This document shows positions 12,626 to 25,200 of a stretch of 64,000 bases of DNA, piece after piece. Below the pieces are notes generated by a model. That model was not told the DNA's origin and ran no database searches. It worked only from the letters and a program-made list of their open reading frames with translations. The DNA is from Hyperoplus lanceolatus. Its lineage: Eukaryota; Chordata; Actinopteri; Uranoscopiformes; Ammodytidae. Each line of letters begins with the position of its first letter. The first letter of the stretch is position 1. The translations under genes and the position numbers were made by a program. The DNA lies in contig CM049410.1 of NCBI GenBank assembly GCA_026929865.2, positions 22,845,001-22,909,000 of the forward strand, given 5' to 3'.

Positions 12626-13415
12626 GTGGCAAATGCTTGTGACACTTGTGGGCAAGCAGAAAGTCAAATGCAGAGTAAAAGTTTAAGTTCAAGTCCTTTT
12701 AACTGAACTGAAAAAATTAAGCTAACTCATATTGTATATTTAAAGACAAGCTGATGGGGGATGAAGTGCAGGTTTGCAACAGGTAGCAGATGTGGATATT
12801 CAAGGGAGTGAGAGAAACAAGAGCAGGAATTGAAACGACAAGATATGTAAGTGTTTTCAAATAAAACAGGAAACACAACAAACCAAGATTAACGGGCTGC
12901 ATGCTTGATTTTCTCCCATGTAGAGTGTTATATCTGAGGACAACTGATGCAGTGTCTGAGATGCCTTACAACATTTTGATGAAATTTAGACTGTCAGATT
13001 GGTTTTCCTACACTACAGTCTGTGACGTTGACCATCAGGGTAGCCAGTCTGTTGTTTAACTAAAGGAGGAAACACTGGAGAGTCTAGATGAGCAGATCAC
13101 ACAAGATATGAATGAGTCAAAAGTTGAAATCACATTAATCATCTTGAACAAAAAAACAGTAGGAGACCTGGAGACAGAGTACAAACATACGTAACAGTAT
13201 CCCTTATCAAGAGAGTCAATGATAATGATAAGGCACAGCTGTGATGCAGCCAGCTGGTGAAACTGCATTCCATTCTGACATTCTGTCAAACCATCCATGT
13301 TCACATTTCTTACAAGTAAATATTTTCAATACTTTAAACATCAGAAGGAGAGTTGGGTGCTGAGGGAATTGAACTTACTTTCATTTCAGGCTGTGTGTTA
13401 GTTGTTTCAATTAAA

Positions 13416-13470
13416 AGGTGGCGTCAGCGATTCGGGAGAACGCTTGTGGTCGAAATATTGTTTTGGTCAA
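13416..13470. mobile_element. Solo end of the GTCAGCGATTC MITE family
   Basis: AAAAGGTGGCGTCAGCGATT followed by CGGGAGAACGCTTGTGGTC matches one terminal repeat of the elements at 17526, 22978 and 56053. No opposite end was found nearby, so this copy is truncated. Confidence 0.6.
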
Positions 13471-13569
13471 AATGGAAAAAGCTTAAGGAAAAAATCAAAA
13501 TCCGCTAATATTGTCCAATTTCTACTGAATACGTTCATGATCACTTTAAAAGATTAGCTGACAGGGATA

Positions 13570-13740
13570 CCCTTTTTATCAATGAGTTCCAAGAAGATAA
13601 ATGTGACAGACATACTGTATTTGACAGTGGTGTTTTAAATGCTTGTTTTACTTGACAAGAAATTAAGAAGGCTTTTAAAATGTTCTGGAAAAGCAGCAGG
13701 ATTAGATTATGTTGAAAAAAATATATTCAAAGCACTGCAC
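13570..13740 (+). mobile_element. L1-like LINE fragment (RT region)
   Basis: The frame includes LFINEFQEDKCD and EIKKAFKMFWKSS, followed by a stop. This resembles the region at the start of the reverse transcriptase in fish L1-type elements ('..EEIrkaIknLKnGKAAGiDgI..'), heavily decayed. It may belong to the same original insertion as 15309-15490. Confidence 0.5.
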
Positions 13741-14882
13741 ACATTTTTTTTCCTTATATAAAAAAAAGTCCCAGCACTAGCTATGCAGTCCACTCTGCAA
13801 AGACCACGCCAATGGGCCAGGGCCAGAAAGGAGCACACTACTTTCTATCAGCCCTGAGCACACCATCTCTCAATCAGCTTCTTACCCTATAACATGCAGT
13901 CCACACAGGTTGGTTCACCAGTGCCAAGCCACTCTCTCCTCCTAAACCTAGCGTGCATGAAGACAAACGTGACCCCACCCTTATTCTTATCCACGCCAGT
14001 ATTTATTTATTTATTTGCAGCTATTACTGCTGTATTTGCAATGGTAGCGTCACTGTGCCTCATTCCACACCTCCACCCACTGGTCATCTGACAGTGACCG
14101 CCTTGCTGCCTGTAGTGTCATCCTCTCAGCACAATATTGAAAAGAGATCCCTGTGATCTTGTACACTCCTTGTATGTCTTTTTTGTTTGAAGGTACACTA
14201 TGTAACATTTTAATGAAAAAAATCATAGTCACACCAAAATAATCCCTCTGTGATCACTTCTATGTAAAATATTGATCTCCAAGCAACAAGAAAAAAAATG
14301 TAGCACAAAAAAAAAAAATGACAGAGGCCTGAAAACCTTCTTTCAATCAACATTGAGATCAGCAGCATTGCACTGAAGACCCTGCTACCCTTCTCGACTT
14401 CATAATTGAGCCAGGCAGTTTTTTCTGCCATGACTGCCACTAATAAAATACTTAAAAACAGACTGGATGTGAGGAATATCAAATGTGTCTCTCATTGATG
14501 CATGATGTTCTTCTGGCTGCCAAGTAATCCCTTTTTTCTTTGTTTGATCATTTCCTGGAATTTGGATTGCATTGTTTTGGATTCATATCTGTTTTTTTGT
14601 GGAAACCCAGGAAGAACAGCTTATCTTGTGCACAGCCACATATATAGTAATAACAATCGAAAAAACTGGTTGCCTTCACATTCAAACAGTTTTGTTCATG
14701 TTGGTCTGGTATTTCATGTTCCTATATTTATAAAGCTCAGTCTCTAATTGTATATGTTTAGAAATGATTAGCTGAAGTTGATATTGTAGTTCTGAAAGTG
14801 AATGACTGTTGAAATTGTCTCTTCTTCTCATACAATAAGCTGTTGTTGTCGTCAACTTTTGGTGAGTGAAAACCATAGATAG

Positions 14883-14967
14883 TAGCCTGGTGCTACCAGA
14901 CCATCGTACTTCATTTCAGGGAAAATAAAATTTGGCCGGAAGTAGGCGGGCGGGCGGAGCCAGGCTA
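14883..14967. mobile_element. 85-bp mini-element, TAGCCTGG ends, 9-bp TSD
   Basis: Starts TAGCCTGGTGCTACCAGACC and ends GGAGCCAGGCTA, the inverse of its start. It is bracketed by an exact 9-bp direct repeat, CATAGATAG, at 14874-14882 and 14968-14976. It shares its terminal motif and target-duplication length with the element at 11410-11984, so it is probably an extreme internal deletion derivative of the same family. Confidence 0.65.
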
Positions 14968-15308
14968 CATAGATAGTATATAAAAGGTGAAAACACTGCG
15001 TTACAGTTGAAATGGGCTGGTATTTCACACATTTGCCATTACTGCCACCTGCTGGTCAGTGACTGTAAGTAGCTTTTGAATCATCAGGCAGTAAGTATGA
15101 GGAAAACTAAGGTCATGATCTTTCAAATACACCCCAGGTGTCAGGAGAAAAAACACCAATATAATGTACCAAAAAATAATCTTATCATTGAGCATAGCAT
15201 GAGTTATACCGTAGGTATGAAAAGGCACTAAAAGAAAAAAACTTGAAGCGCTCTAAATGCAATTAAGAGAAAATGTCATAATTTCCAAATTCCAATAAAA
15301 TTGTGACT

Positions 15309-15490
15309 TAAAATTTATGATAGTGTCTTCCAGCCCGTTGTGCTGTACGGTAGTGAAGTATGGGGTCCACTCAGTCATCAGAGCTATATACGTTGAGATA
15401 AACATCCAACATAATGTTTACATGCAGAATTCTGCAGGTATATTTTACAAGTACACAGAAACACACCAACAAATATTCTTTCATTTTGAA
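15309..15490 (+). mobile_element. L1-like LINE fragment (RT-downstream)
   Basis: The translation reads KIYDSVFQPVVLYGSEVWG, then FCRYILQVHRNTPTN with stops between. This matches the conserved '..QPilLYGSEVWG..' and '..FCKyiLgVhrnt..' blocks of fish L1-like ORF2. The order relative to 13570-13740 is correct for one element with its middle lost or replaced. Confidence 0.65.
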
Positions 15491-16111
15491 AAAAGTCCTA
15501 CCTCATTTATTAGACCAGATGAACAAGGTAGGTAAAGACTAGAGTTAAGTTGTGTGAATAATTGTTTTAGAGGGATTACAGGTATTGTTTGGAAGGGAAA
15601 GACAGATGTATGTAACCATATCATTTAAAAAAGATTTGTCTTTCAATTTAACCGCATGGGCAAGTCTGACAATTTCTTAATGCTAATTGTCAATTTATTT
15701 GTTAGAGAATTAAAGTTATCTTTATATAATTGTGTTTTTTCAGAGCTAATAATGCCTGGAATTCACTGGAAGTTCTTTAAAACTTCTGGAATGCAAGCTC
15801 CTTTAAAATTTGCATAATTTTTTTCAATGATGATTTTAAAACCTGATATTTCAGAGAACTCCCCTATGGATCTCCATTACCTTCTCTTGTTGTGCTCCCC
15901 GGAATTATGTTGGCTTCCATGACGCCCCTCCCTGGCACACTGACAGTTATGCAGGTTGTTTTTCAGACGGTGGGGAAAGTTATGTAAAAGACACGTTGTG
16001 ACTGACCGATCACGCACGCACACGTACGCCCTCTTGTTTACTATCTTCCATACAGTCCAAGGAAGAATTCCTGGAATCCCATTCGCTGACTGCTGCCCAC
16101 CGCGTTCTCCT

Positions 16112-16116
16112 ATTGG
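16112..16116 (-). promoter_or_regulatory. Inverted CCAAT box upstream of pdk2
   Basis: CTCCTATTGGCTGAGG contains ATTGG, 173 to 177 bases upstream of the pdk2 ATG, in a moderately GC-rich segment. This is a common NF-Y-type promoter context. The transcription start is not known, so its role is inferred. Confidence 0.35.
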
Positions 16117-16288
16117 CTGAGGCTGTCTCTTAAGTGGCTGCCAGCTGCAGACTGTATCCCTCTACATCTGCCTGTGCTACTCCACTGAACTTGTATCGCT
16201 ATTTACTGACTCCTGAACTCCTTTTCGCCATATGCCACCGCATACGTTCCTGTCTTTTGATTTTTAAATTGATTTTTGGTTAGTTAAA

Positions 16289-19200
16289 ATGAAGTTTGTC
16301 CGCTCTCTGATGAAGACTGCAGCGCTGGCCAACGTGCCTAAACACATCGACCACTTCGCCAAGTTCTCGCCTTCTCCTTTGTCGATGAAGCAGTTCTTGG
16401 ATTTCGGTGAGTTGTATTTTGTAGCCATATTTATCCTCTTTTTATTTATCATATGTAGGTGTAGGCTAAAGGTATGGCAGTCTGACTTATGGTAGAGCAG
16501 GGAAGCGTATTTATTTATTTAATTCAAGCCTCCCTTGTAATAGGCTATGACTAATAGTTCACTTAACAGGTACATCTAAAAGGCAACTTTCACCTGCAAC
16601 CCGAAGCCTGGTTTATAAAGGTGCACTTTGCTATGCTTGGCTACTTGAGTTAGTGGTGCTCATTATAGGGTAGCCTAAGCTTTAATCGGTGGCATACGAT
16701 TAATTAAGTTGTAGCCTACTAGTTTAATAGTTATATAATTTTGACATGTTGATGGGACGATGTTGCTGTGTTTTTGAGTCAAGAGGAAGAATCAAAATCC
16801 CCCTCAGTAATTACAGTATTAAATGAGGTCACTCTTTAACCTTGATCCACTAACATGTCCTTGTAAGGCTCTCGAACACATCCCGCAGGTTTTTATCAGT
16901 GAATAGAGTTAGCTGTTGAGGATAACAATTTTCTACAAAACAACCCCCTTTTCCCCTTTTAACTGCAATTCCCATAGCTGTATATCAAACTGAGCCACTT
17001 TTCAATTTGCTGATTGAGACCTTGATTGTAGTCATTTCATTTGTTTGGGAATTCTTCTCGTAACCTTTTCCATTCTGTTGTGTTGTCCAAGGTACCACCA
17101 ATGCCTGTGAACGCACCTCGTTTGGTTTCCTGCGTCAGGAGCTTCCTGTCCGTCTGTCTAACATCATGAAGGAGATCAACCTGCTGCCAGACAGACTGCT
17201 GGGCACGCCCTCCGTACGCCTCGTCCAGAGCTGGTAAGCTGCATTTCTATGCTATATACTGCAGCTGAACATAACAATAATATAGTTTGCATGTAGTAGG
17301 CACACAATTGGGACATACTTTTACTTATTTATTTCATCATAACATTGCGCCTTGATCTTGCCTCTTGCATATATATCCCTCTTGTCCCTGGTTGTTTTCA
17401 TACGGAGAGCTCCGTCGATGTGGCGTCACTTCCGGTGTGCACTGGATTGTGGGTCAGAATCGGCCAAATAGCATGCTGATTTCAACACCAAAACATTTTT
17501 TCCACCGGATGTAGTAGGCATCCAGGTAATCAGTGACTCTGGAGAACGCTTGTTGTCAAAATCCCTTATTTTTTTTCAAAATCAGTGAATATCTCCACAA
17601 TCAGTGAATATGACAAAGTCATTTTGGCAACAAGCATTCTCAAAATGCACTGTCTCCACCTTTTTAAAAGTGCCCTCATGTTTTGTTTTGGTCTACTGTG
17701 CTGAGTACAATATGTCCTCAAAGTCACATTCAAAGTAAAGGATATTTCCTCTCTGAGATGGTCCTGTTTTCTCTCCTAGCACAGCCTCCCACACTCCGCT
17801 GTTTGAGAGCATACAGTTATGTGACCCTTCACACGTTTGAAACACTACCAAAAACTTTCTTTCCGAGTTGTGCCCTCGTTTCAAAGAGTTGCAAAGATTG
17901 CTATGAATAGCAGGCTGACAATGTGGGCACGGGATATTATCAGAGATTACATTACAGAGCAGTAGGGAGAGAGGGAGGGAGGGAGAGAGGGAGGGAGGAA
18001 GGGAGGGAGGGAGGGAGGGAGGGGGGGGGACTGAACTTTGTCCCAGTTCCTCCACTTAGCCCTACCTTCCTCCTTCTGCCCGCGTGTTGTTGCAGCTGAA
18101 GTGGACAGCGTGTTCAAAACAACAGCCTGACTAACTGCTCATTGACACACTCATAAACACTTCCAAGTGTCATCTGAAACAATACACCAAGTATGAAAGA
18201 TACTGAAAGATTGACCTTTGACTTCATTGTCAGTGACTTGCCACATCAACTCACAGTATATCACTTGCTACTTGTTTAAAGAACATCAACGTACTGTATA
18301 TACAGTGGTTTTCTTTGCACTTGTTTTGGCCAGATTGCGTCTGTGTTTTGCAATCTCCTGACAGCACGCTGCAATTCTTTTCTCCAGGAACTTTCTAGGA
18401 ATTTGTCAAAGAAAATGTTTTTTGACCTTGGTGGTTAGGTTTGTTCCTCCTCTTCTTTTTTGGGGGAAAACATAACTACTAATATAGATTTTTAAAGGTG
18501 CACTTGGTAACTTTGGGTGTGTCGGAGAAGTGAACATTTTCTAAGGTATATTCTCATAACTGAATAAACCAACTTTCCACACAGGAAAATTGGATCCCTG
18601 GAATATTGTTTAAAGATAGAAAACGACCAGAAAAAGTTACTTTTTCACTGTTATTGTTTACAGCTGCAGGGCCCACAGTTTTGTCCACAAACAAATCTAA
18701 CATTTGATTCCATGTGCCTCAAAATTAATTACTTTTGATTTAAATTGATTGCTTGCTCAATACTTAGAATAACATGTAGAGAAAATATTTTTGTAAACTA
18801 ACTGCAGGCTCTGCAAATGGAAAAAAAAATCCCCCTCCCTTGAAACTGTATAGTGCACCTTTAATGTCATGGAGAATACTAGACGAGATTAGTAGGCTAA
18901 AGGACACTAGGATGGAAATGTGTGTATTTATGGAACACTTATGATGAAGTGTGTGGAGCCAAGTGTGGTATCCCTCTCTGAATCAGATGACCCTCAGGTC
19001 TGCTGACATGGCCCATCATCAAACAGGGAACTGATACAATGCAAACTCTATTTAACCTGGAGGATTCTTACTTTTAAGAACACATCAAATACATTACACA
19101 GTCAAATATGCATTGTATATTTATTTACACAATATCATCTTTTATTTCACCTCATCAAAGGGGGGCATCTCCATGTAATTAATACAAATACTGACTCAAA

Positions 19201-22200
19201 TCTGAACCTCCACACATTGACATCAACATAGAGATGGTTGTGATGTTTAGAATACAAAATATATATTGAGAATTGCCATTTACTTGGATGAGAAATGCTA
19301 TTTCATAGGAGACTATGAAACATTGGCAAGAAATACCAACATATTCCAATAGAACCAATACTAATATGTAACATGTTGGTAAGGAGATAAGTGTATGTCT
19401 TTGTTTGACCACCTTCTGGATGTTTGGAAAACGTACCAAGTCACATTCAAAGTAACTGATGTACATAGTAACACAAGTGCATGTGACTCTCCTTCTCTCT
19501 GAGATGGTCATGTTTTCAGTCCTAGCACAGCCTCCCACACTCCACTGTTTCAGAGCAGACAGTTGTGTGACCCTCCACACATTTGAAACACTACCAAAAA
19601 CTTTCTTTCCGAGTTGTGACCTCATTTCAAAGAAGTTGCAAAGATTGCAGGCTGACAATGTGGGCACTGGGCACGGGATATTATCAGAGATTACATTACA
19701 GAGCAGTAGGGTGGGAGAGAGGGAGGGGGTCTGAACTTTGTCCCAGTTGTTTGACCACCTTCTGGATGTTTGGAGGATCGGCAAGTTTATCATCAGCTGT
19801 GACTTGAATGTAATGGTAAATGATAGGCACAAACTCAGGCTAAATGTGTTAAGATTACATTATTTATAAAGCACAAACTTGAGATGGAGCCACCAAGTGT
19901 ATGGGTTACACTTAAGTGTTGTGACTGCTGTAATATGGTAAGCTCTGTCAATTTAGAGAGAATGAGCAGCATGCTGTTTGGCACATGCACGGGAGAACAC
20001 ATGTGATTTACAGAGCGAATCTGTAATACTACCTGAACATCACACAGTGTCTCTAATAAGAAACAGCAGCTCATCTCAGTCACATGCAAACCATATGAGT
20101 GGACTGATGGATGTGTGTACCCTCTCCTCCTCCTCCTCTTTCTCTCTCACTCTCTGTTTGTTTGTCTGGCTCGCCCAGTGAAATGGACGAATAATACAAC
20201 CAGGCTGCAGTCGGGTTACATTCGTGTGAAGTGTGTGTGTGTGTAGCTACCAATATCGCCTATGACACCTCCTGTGCGCGTGTGTGTGTGTGTTTCAGAA
20301 TCAGAAATACTTTATTGATTCCCCGGGGGAAATTTACTTTGTTACAGTTGCTCTAATTAAGAATAGAAACTCACATAGAAGACAATCGAGTGTAAAGTAA
20401 ATGTGCCACAATACAAATCTAACAATATAATCTAAGAATAAGAAGGACATAAGTATGTTAGTTAGTATGAACACAATTATACAATATGTACACAATGTAA
20501 GTGCTGGAAATCACTGGAGTATATTAAGTATTTAATATGTAGGCCTACAAATACTGAAATCAGAAATGTGTTATGTTTAAATATAAGCATCATATCAATA
20601 ATACTAAAACAGCGCTGTAATAATAAGTGATGTGATGTGTGTGTGTTCTCTCAGGTACAGCCAGAGCCTGATGGAGATCCTTGACTTTCTGGACAAGAAC
20701 CCGGACGACCACAGAGTCCTGCAGACGTGAGTGTAACACATCTGAAAGAGACCAATCAAACAAGAGCAGAACAGAACAGGTGTGCTCAGGATAGCGATAC
20801 TTTCACCTCCTTCTAACCCCCTCCCCCTCTCCCTCCCTCCATCTCCCTAGCTTTGTGGAGGTGTTGGAGTCCATAAGGAACCGTCACAATGACGTGGTGC
20901 CCACCATGGCCCAGGGAGTCACCGAGTACAAAGACGCCTACGGACAGCAGGACGCCGTCACCGACCACAACATCCAGTACTTCCTGGACCGCTTCTACAC
21001 CAGCCGCATCTCCATACGCATGCTCATCAACCAGCACAGTGAGCACACACACACACACAGACAGACAGACACACACTCACACTCACATACATACACACAC
21101 ACACGCACACGCACAAATCCAAACACAATATATATATAACACATATATATATACTGTATATGGTCATAAACTGTTTGTAGTCTAACAAAATACTACTATT
21201 ACTACCAGGGGTAGTTGAGTGAGTTATTAGCAGCAGCAGTAAGAGTAATAACAGATTTCTTCTCTCTATACAGCTCTGGTGTTCGACGGCAGTACAAACC
21301 CCGCCCACCCCTTCTCCATTGGCTGCATTGACTCCAGGTGTGAGGTGACAGAGGTCGTACGAGGTAAGGAGACATTTGGAGAGAGAAAGGCACATATGTA
21401 GAATAGTTTGATTATTCTGAAGGATGGATTGATCAACTAGGTGTTCTCTAGAGCCAATTTGCTCTTCTTATCCAAATATGGAATGTGATCCTCCAACTAT
21501 CTGTTGAGCCTTTCTTTAATTCATTTAAGGAGCACGGAGAATGGAAAAAGTCAGAAGCGTTCAAAACTCCACAAACGCTTGTAGCACAGAATTTGTCAAA
21601 CCTTTTCAGCTAGTGGCTCAGGGAATAGTGCAGTTTGGAAATGCCTTGAAGATGAAGTGCATCCAGAAAGTATTCATCAAGGCGTCATTTTCTCATTGCC
21701 ATTACTGCCATTATTTTCATGTAGGTAGATAACTGGGACAGCTAGCTGGCGGTGCTGCTAGCTCAGTTTGGGCCTGTTCCAGTGTTTTGAACAGAGTCAA
21801 CACACTGACTGTAGCAGCCGTAATGTTGACACTGATAGCCTGGTGTTCGTCACATCTGTTTATCTTTATGTCAGTTTTATCTGGTGCACACAGGTCACGT
21901 ACTGTTTGCTGTGTTCTCTGTCTAGATGCCTATGAGAGTGCCAAGATGCTGTGTGAGCAGTATTACATGGGAGCACCGGAGCTGGAGCTGAGGGAGATGA
22001 ATGGTGAGACACAAAAAAACACCACCACTGTGGGGAATCTTACCCGTGTCACTTTGTTCTAATCAAATATCGAAGCCCACTTACTCTTTCACTTTTCCTA
22101 AAAGTGTGTTGTGTTGCATTTATACCTCTAAACACCACATCGGGTACATTTTACCTGTACACAAGTTGCTAGGCAATGGCATTGTTTTTAGTGTGCGAAC

Positions 22201-25200
22201 TGACAACTATGTACAGTCATTCAGGAAGAAAAAAATTCTGACTCATACTGAAGGCCGATAAAAGTGATAAGTGTTCTTAAAGATACTTTGATTGTGAAAC
22301 AAGAGGACCTAAAACCCAGGTTAAAGAAACTTATTTTATGACTTGTTTTAAACCAGAAAAGTTGTGGCCAGGTGCACAGCTACATTTTTACCCGTTGGCA
22401 TTTCTAATTATATATTTTAGTAAATAGCGAAACCTGGCTGTTCTAGTGTAATATTGTCTTGTCGGTTTAGAGCGTTGACACTCATTTTTCATTTGTTCCC
22501 TTCCTTAGCCAACGACTTCAAAGAGCCCATCCATATCTCTTACATCCCATCTCACCTGTACCACATGCTCTTTGAACTCTTTAAGGTAATTAATAACAGT
22601 GCATCGTCTGCAGACAGAGATAATTGAAACTATATACAATAGTATAGGAGCCTCCTTGATAAGGTTAAAGGTTTGTAGACTATACTGAACCTCCTTCAAA
22701 TGTACATATAAACCTGAATCTGTGATATTTTGGTCCCAATAGCTCACACAGTTTACTGTTTTCTTTGTGTAGAACGCCATGAGAGCAACCATCGAGGAGC
22801 ACGAGGCCAGCAGGACCCTACCACCCATAGAAGTCATGGTCGCTCTGGGTGGAGAGGACCTGACAGTCAAGGTGAGACGCTTCTTTGACAAATACAGAAA
22901 TTACAACTATTTAATCATCACATCTTCAGTCAACATGAATGCAACGGCCCAGAATCCGTTGGTGACATTAACTTGATATTAGACGTGGTGTCAGCGATTC
23001 AGGAGAACGCTTGTTGTCAAAATCACTCTCGGTCAAATTCAGTGAATGTCTCCTCACAATCCGCTACCTGTTTGCACTGTGTGTGCGCGTTGTGAACAAA
23101 AATCGAGTGTTAAAAACAGCCTAGGCTCCGTGAACGAGTATGTAAACAAAGAGTATGTAAACAAATGACCCCCCCCCCTCCCCCAGTAGCAACATGCTGT
23201 TTACAGAGCCTAGGCTGTGTGGCTTAACACTGAATTTCTGTTTGTGCACACACAGTACATACAGGTAGTGGATCATGAGGAGATATTCAATGACTTTGAC
23301 AAAAAAAAAGTTTTTTGACAACAAGCCACCAGTTATTGTAACAGGGTTCACCGGATGCTTGCGCAACTTCAACAGATTCAATTTAGTATAGCGACAATAT
23401 TACCAGTGCGCCGCATTCGCTTCAATAACAAAAATGAAACATGCAAGAAGGGTCTTTTATGCCAAATATTTTACAACAGCAAATCCAACCAGCATATTAA
23501 GAAGAAGTGTAGTTGAGAGTTGGTACCCATATTATGCTTAGAAAGCGGCATCAACACTGAAAAACAGAATCACCTACTGCCCAAGTCCCAGCAATATAGG
23601 CTACAATGACCATAACAAACAAACAAAATGGTTTAAAACTCCACAAAATAACTTTATCTCTTCACAGATAGACACAGCCAAAAGTAACACTCACCCATCA
23701 CTTCCGTGATGTGCCATGTTCCTTCACAGGTTTAAAAAGCAGACACGCCAGCAACATACCGGAAACTTGTTCCGCTCGGTGCTAGCTGTTAGCCAGTCAT
23801 AGCATCCTAGTGAAGTGCCACAAAAAAACGTTGTCAGCCCATCCAGCTTAGGGGTAGTATTCCTGCTTTTGGGGCGATTGTGGCTCAGTTGGTAGAGCGG
23901 GTCGGCCGATGATCAAAGGGTTGGCGGTTCGATCCCCGCCCTGCCCTGTGTCATAGTTGTTGTGTCCTTGGGCAAGACACTTCACCCACGTTGCCTCGTG
24001 TGAATGTCGATAGTTAGCCTGCTATCGGTGTATGAATGTGTGTGTGAATGGTAACGTGTAAATGGGAACAGGTCTCCCTTGCAAAAGAGTCTTCGGACTC
24101 AATGGGATATACCTGTATAAATAAAGGTTAAAAAAAAAACTATATCTAAACTATGTTAAACGATCATTTAAATAACCACACTAGCTCGGCAACAGGATCA
24201 GTAGGTTGTGTGAAGGCGATGGCCATAGTAATTCACTAAAAATGCTAATAGCCCGCCGAACGTTCAAACTTCGCTGATGACATCACAGGGGGCTAGTGGT
24301 GAAATTTTGCTGAGCCTTGGGGGTGGGCTGTCACTACACATTAAAATCTGATTGGATGATGAGACACGTCAGTCAAAGTTATTATCCAATAGGAGACAAT
24401 GTTTCAATGAAAGGCTAGAAATACTTATACTGCAGGTCCCACTGCTCCACATAGCTGTGATGCGTTTAGATGACATATGCCTGTGAAATCCAGCTCAGCC
24501 TCACAAAAAATAACCATACTCCAAAAAAAAAAGAATTATTATTGTAACATAGGGGAAGGTGGGGTGATTTGTGCAACTTTTTACTCAAAGTGATTTTAAA
24601 GTGAGGCCTTGACAGTTATGTCTCCAACTCAAATATGTACATATATTTCAGGATGTTGTGCATCCCTGGCAATAAAAACTTTGGATCTGGAATAAACTGT
24701 TTAAGAAATATAGCTTTCGGAAAAAAGTTGTCTTGACGCACAAATCACCCCACTACGTGGGGTGATTTGTGCGTCATTGTGTCACAATGACAAAGTCACC
24801 ATCATCATCTTTCTGGCCATCTGAACTCTCATCAGTGGTGTCGTTAAGTGGAATTAAGATGTCACTCTCTTCTGAGCTACTGTAGACAATCACTTTCTTT
24901 TGGTGACCAGCGATACAGCCATGCCACTGGCACAACTCTCAGAAATGTACTTTGCACTAGTTGCTCCGTGCTTGTGGAACCAACTGCCACCTGACAAATG
25001 TGATTCCCCCTACATTTCTGCCTTTAAATCAAGGCTCAAAACCCATATGTACACCCTGGTGTTTCCTCCCCATTAACTATCTTACCTCTGCACTACTATC
25101 TGTGTTTATGTGGATGTATGGGCTTTACGTCTTTTATTTTGGTTATTGTTATTGTACCTTCATTGTTTACCTACTGAATGCACTATGTACAGCACTTTGG

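Noticed and set aside
14187-14450. Repeat starting AAGGTACACTATGTAAC
   Set aside because: The start resembles a common fish MITE end, but I could not find the opposite terminal repeat, so I did not annotate it as an element.
19179-19832. 217-residue minus-strand open frame in pdk2 intron 2
   Set aside because: It runs through the duplicated intron block and its flanking repeats, has no recognisable domain, and is not maintained in the homologous copy at 17700-18050.
23871-23945. tRNA gene
   Set aside because: The A and B boxes are good, but the sequence continues into a SINE body and A-rich tail, so it is the head of a SINE and not a functional tRNA gene.
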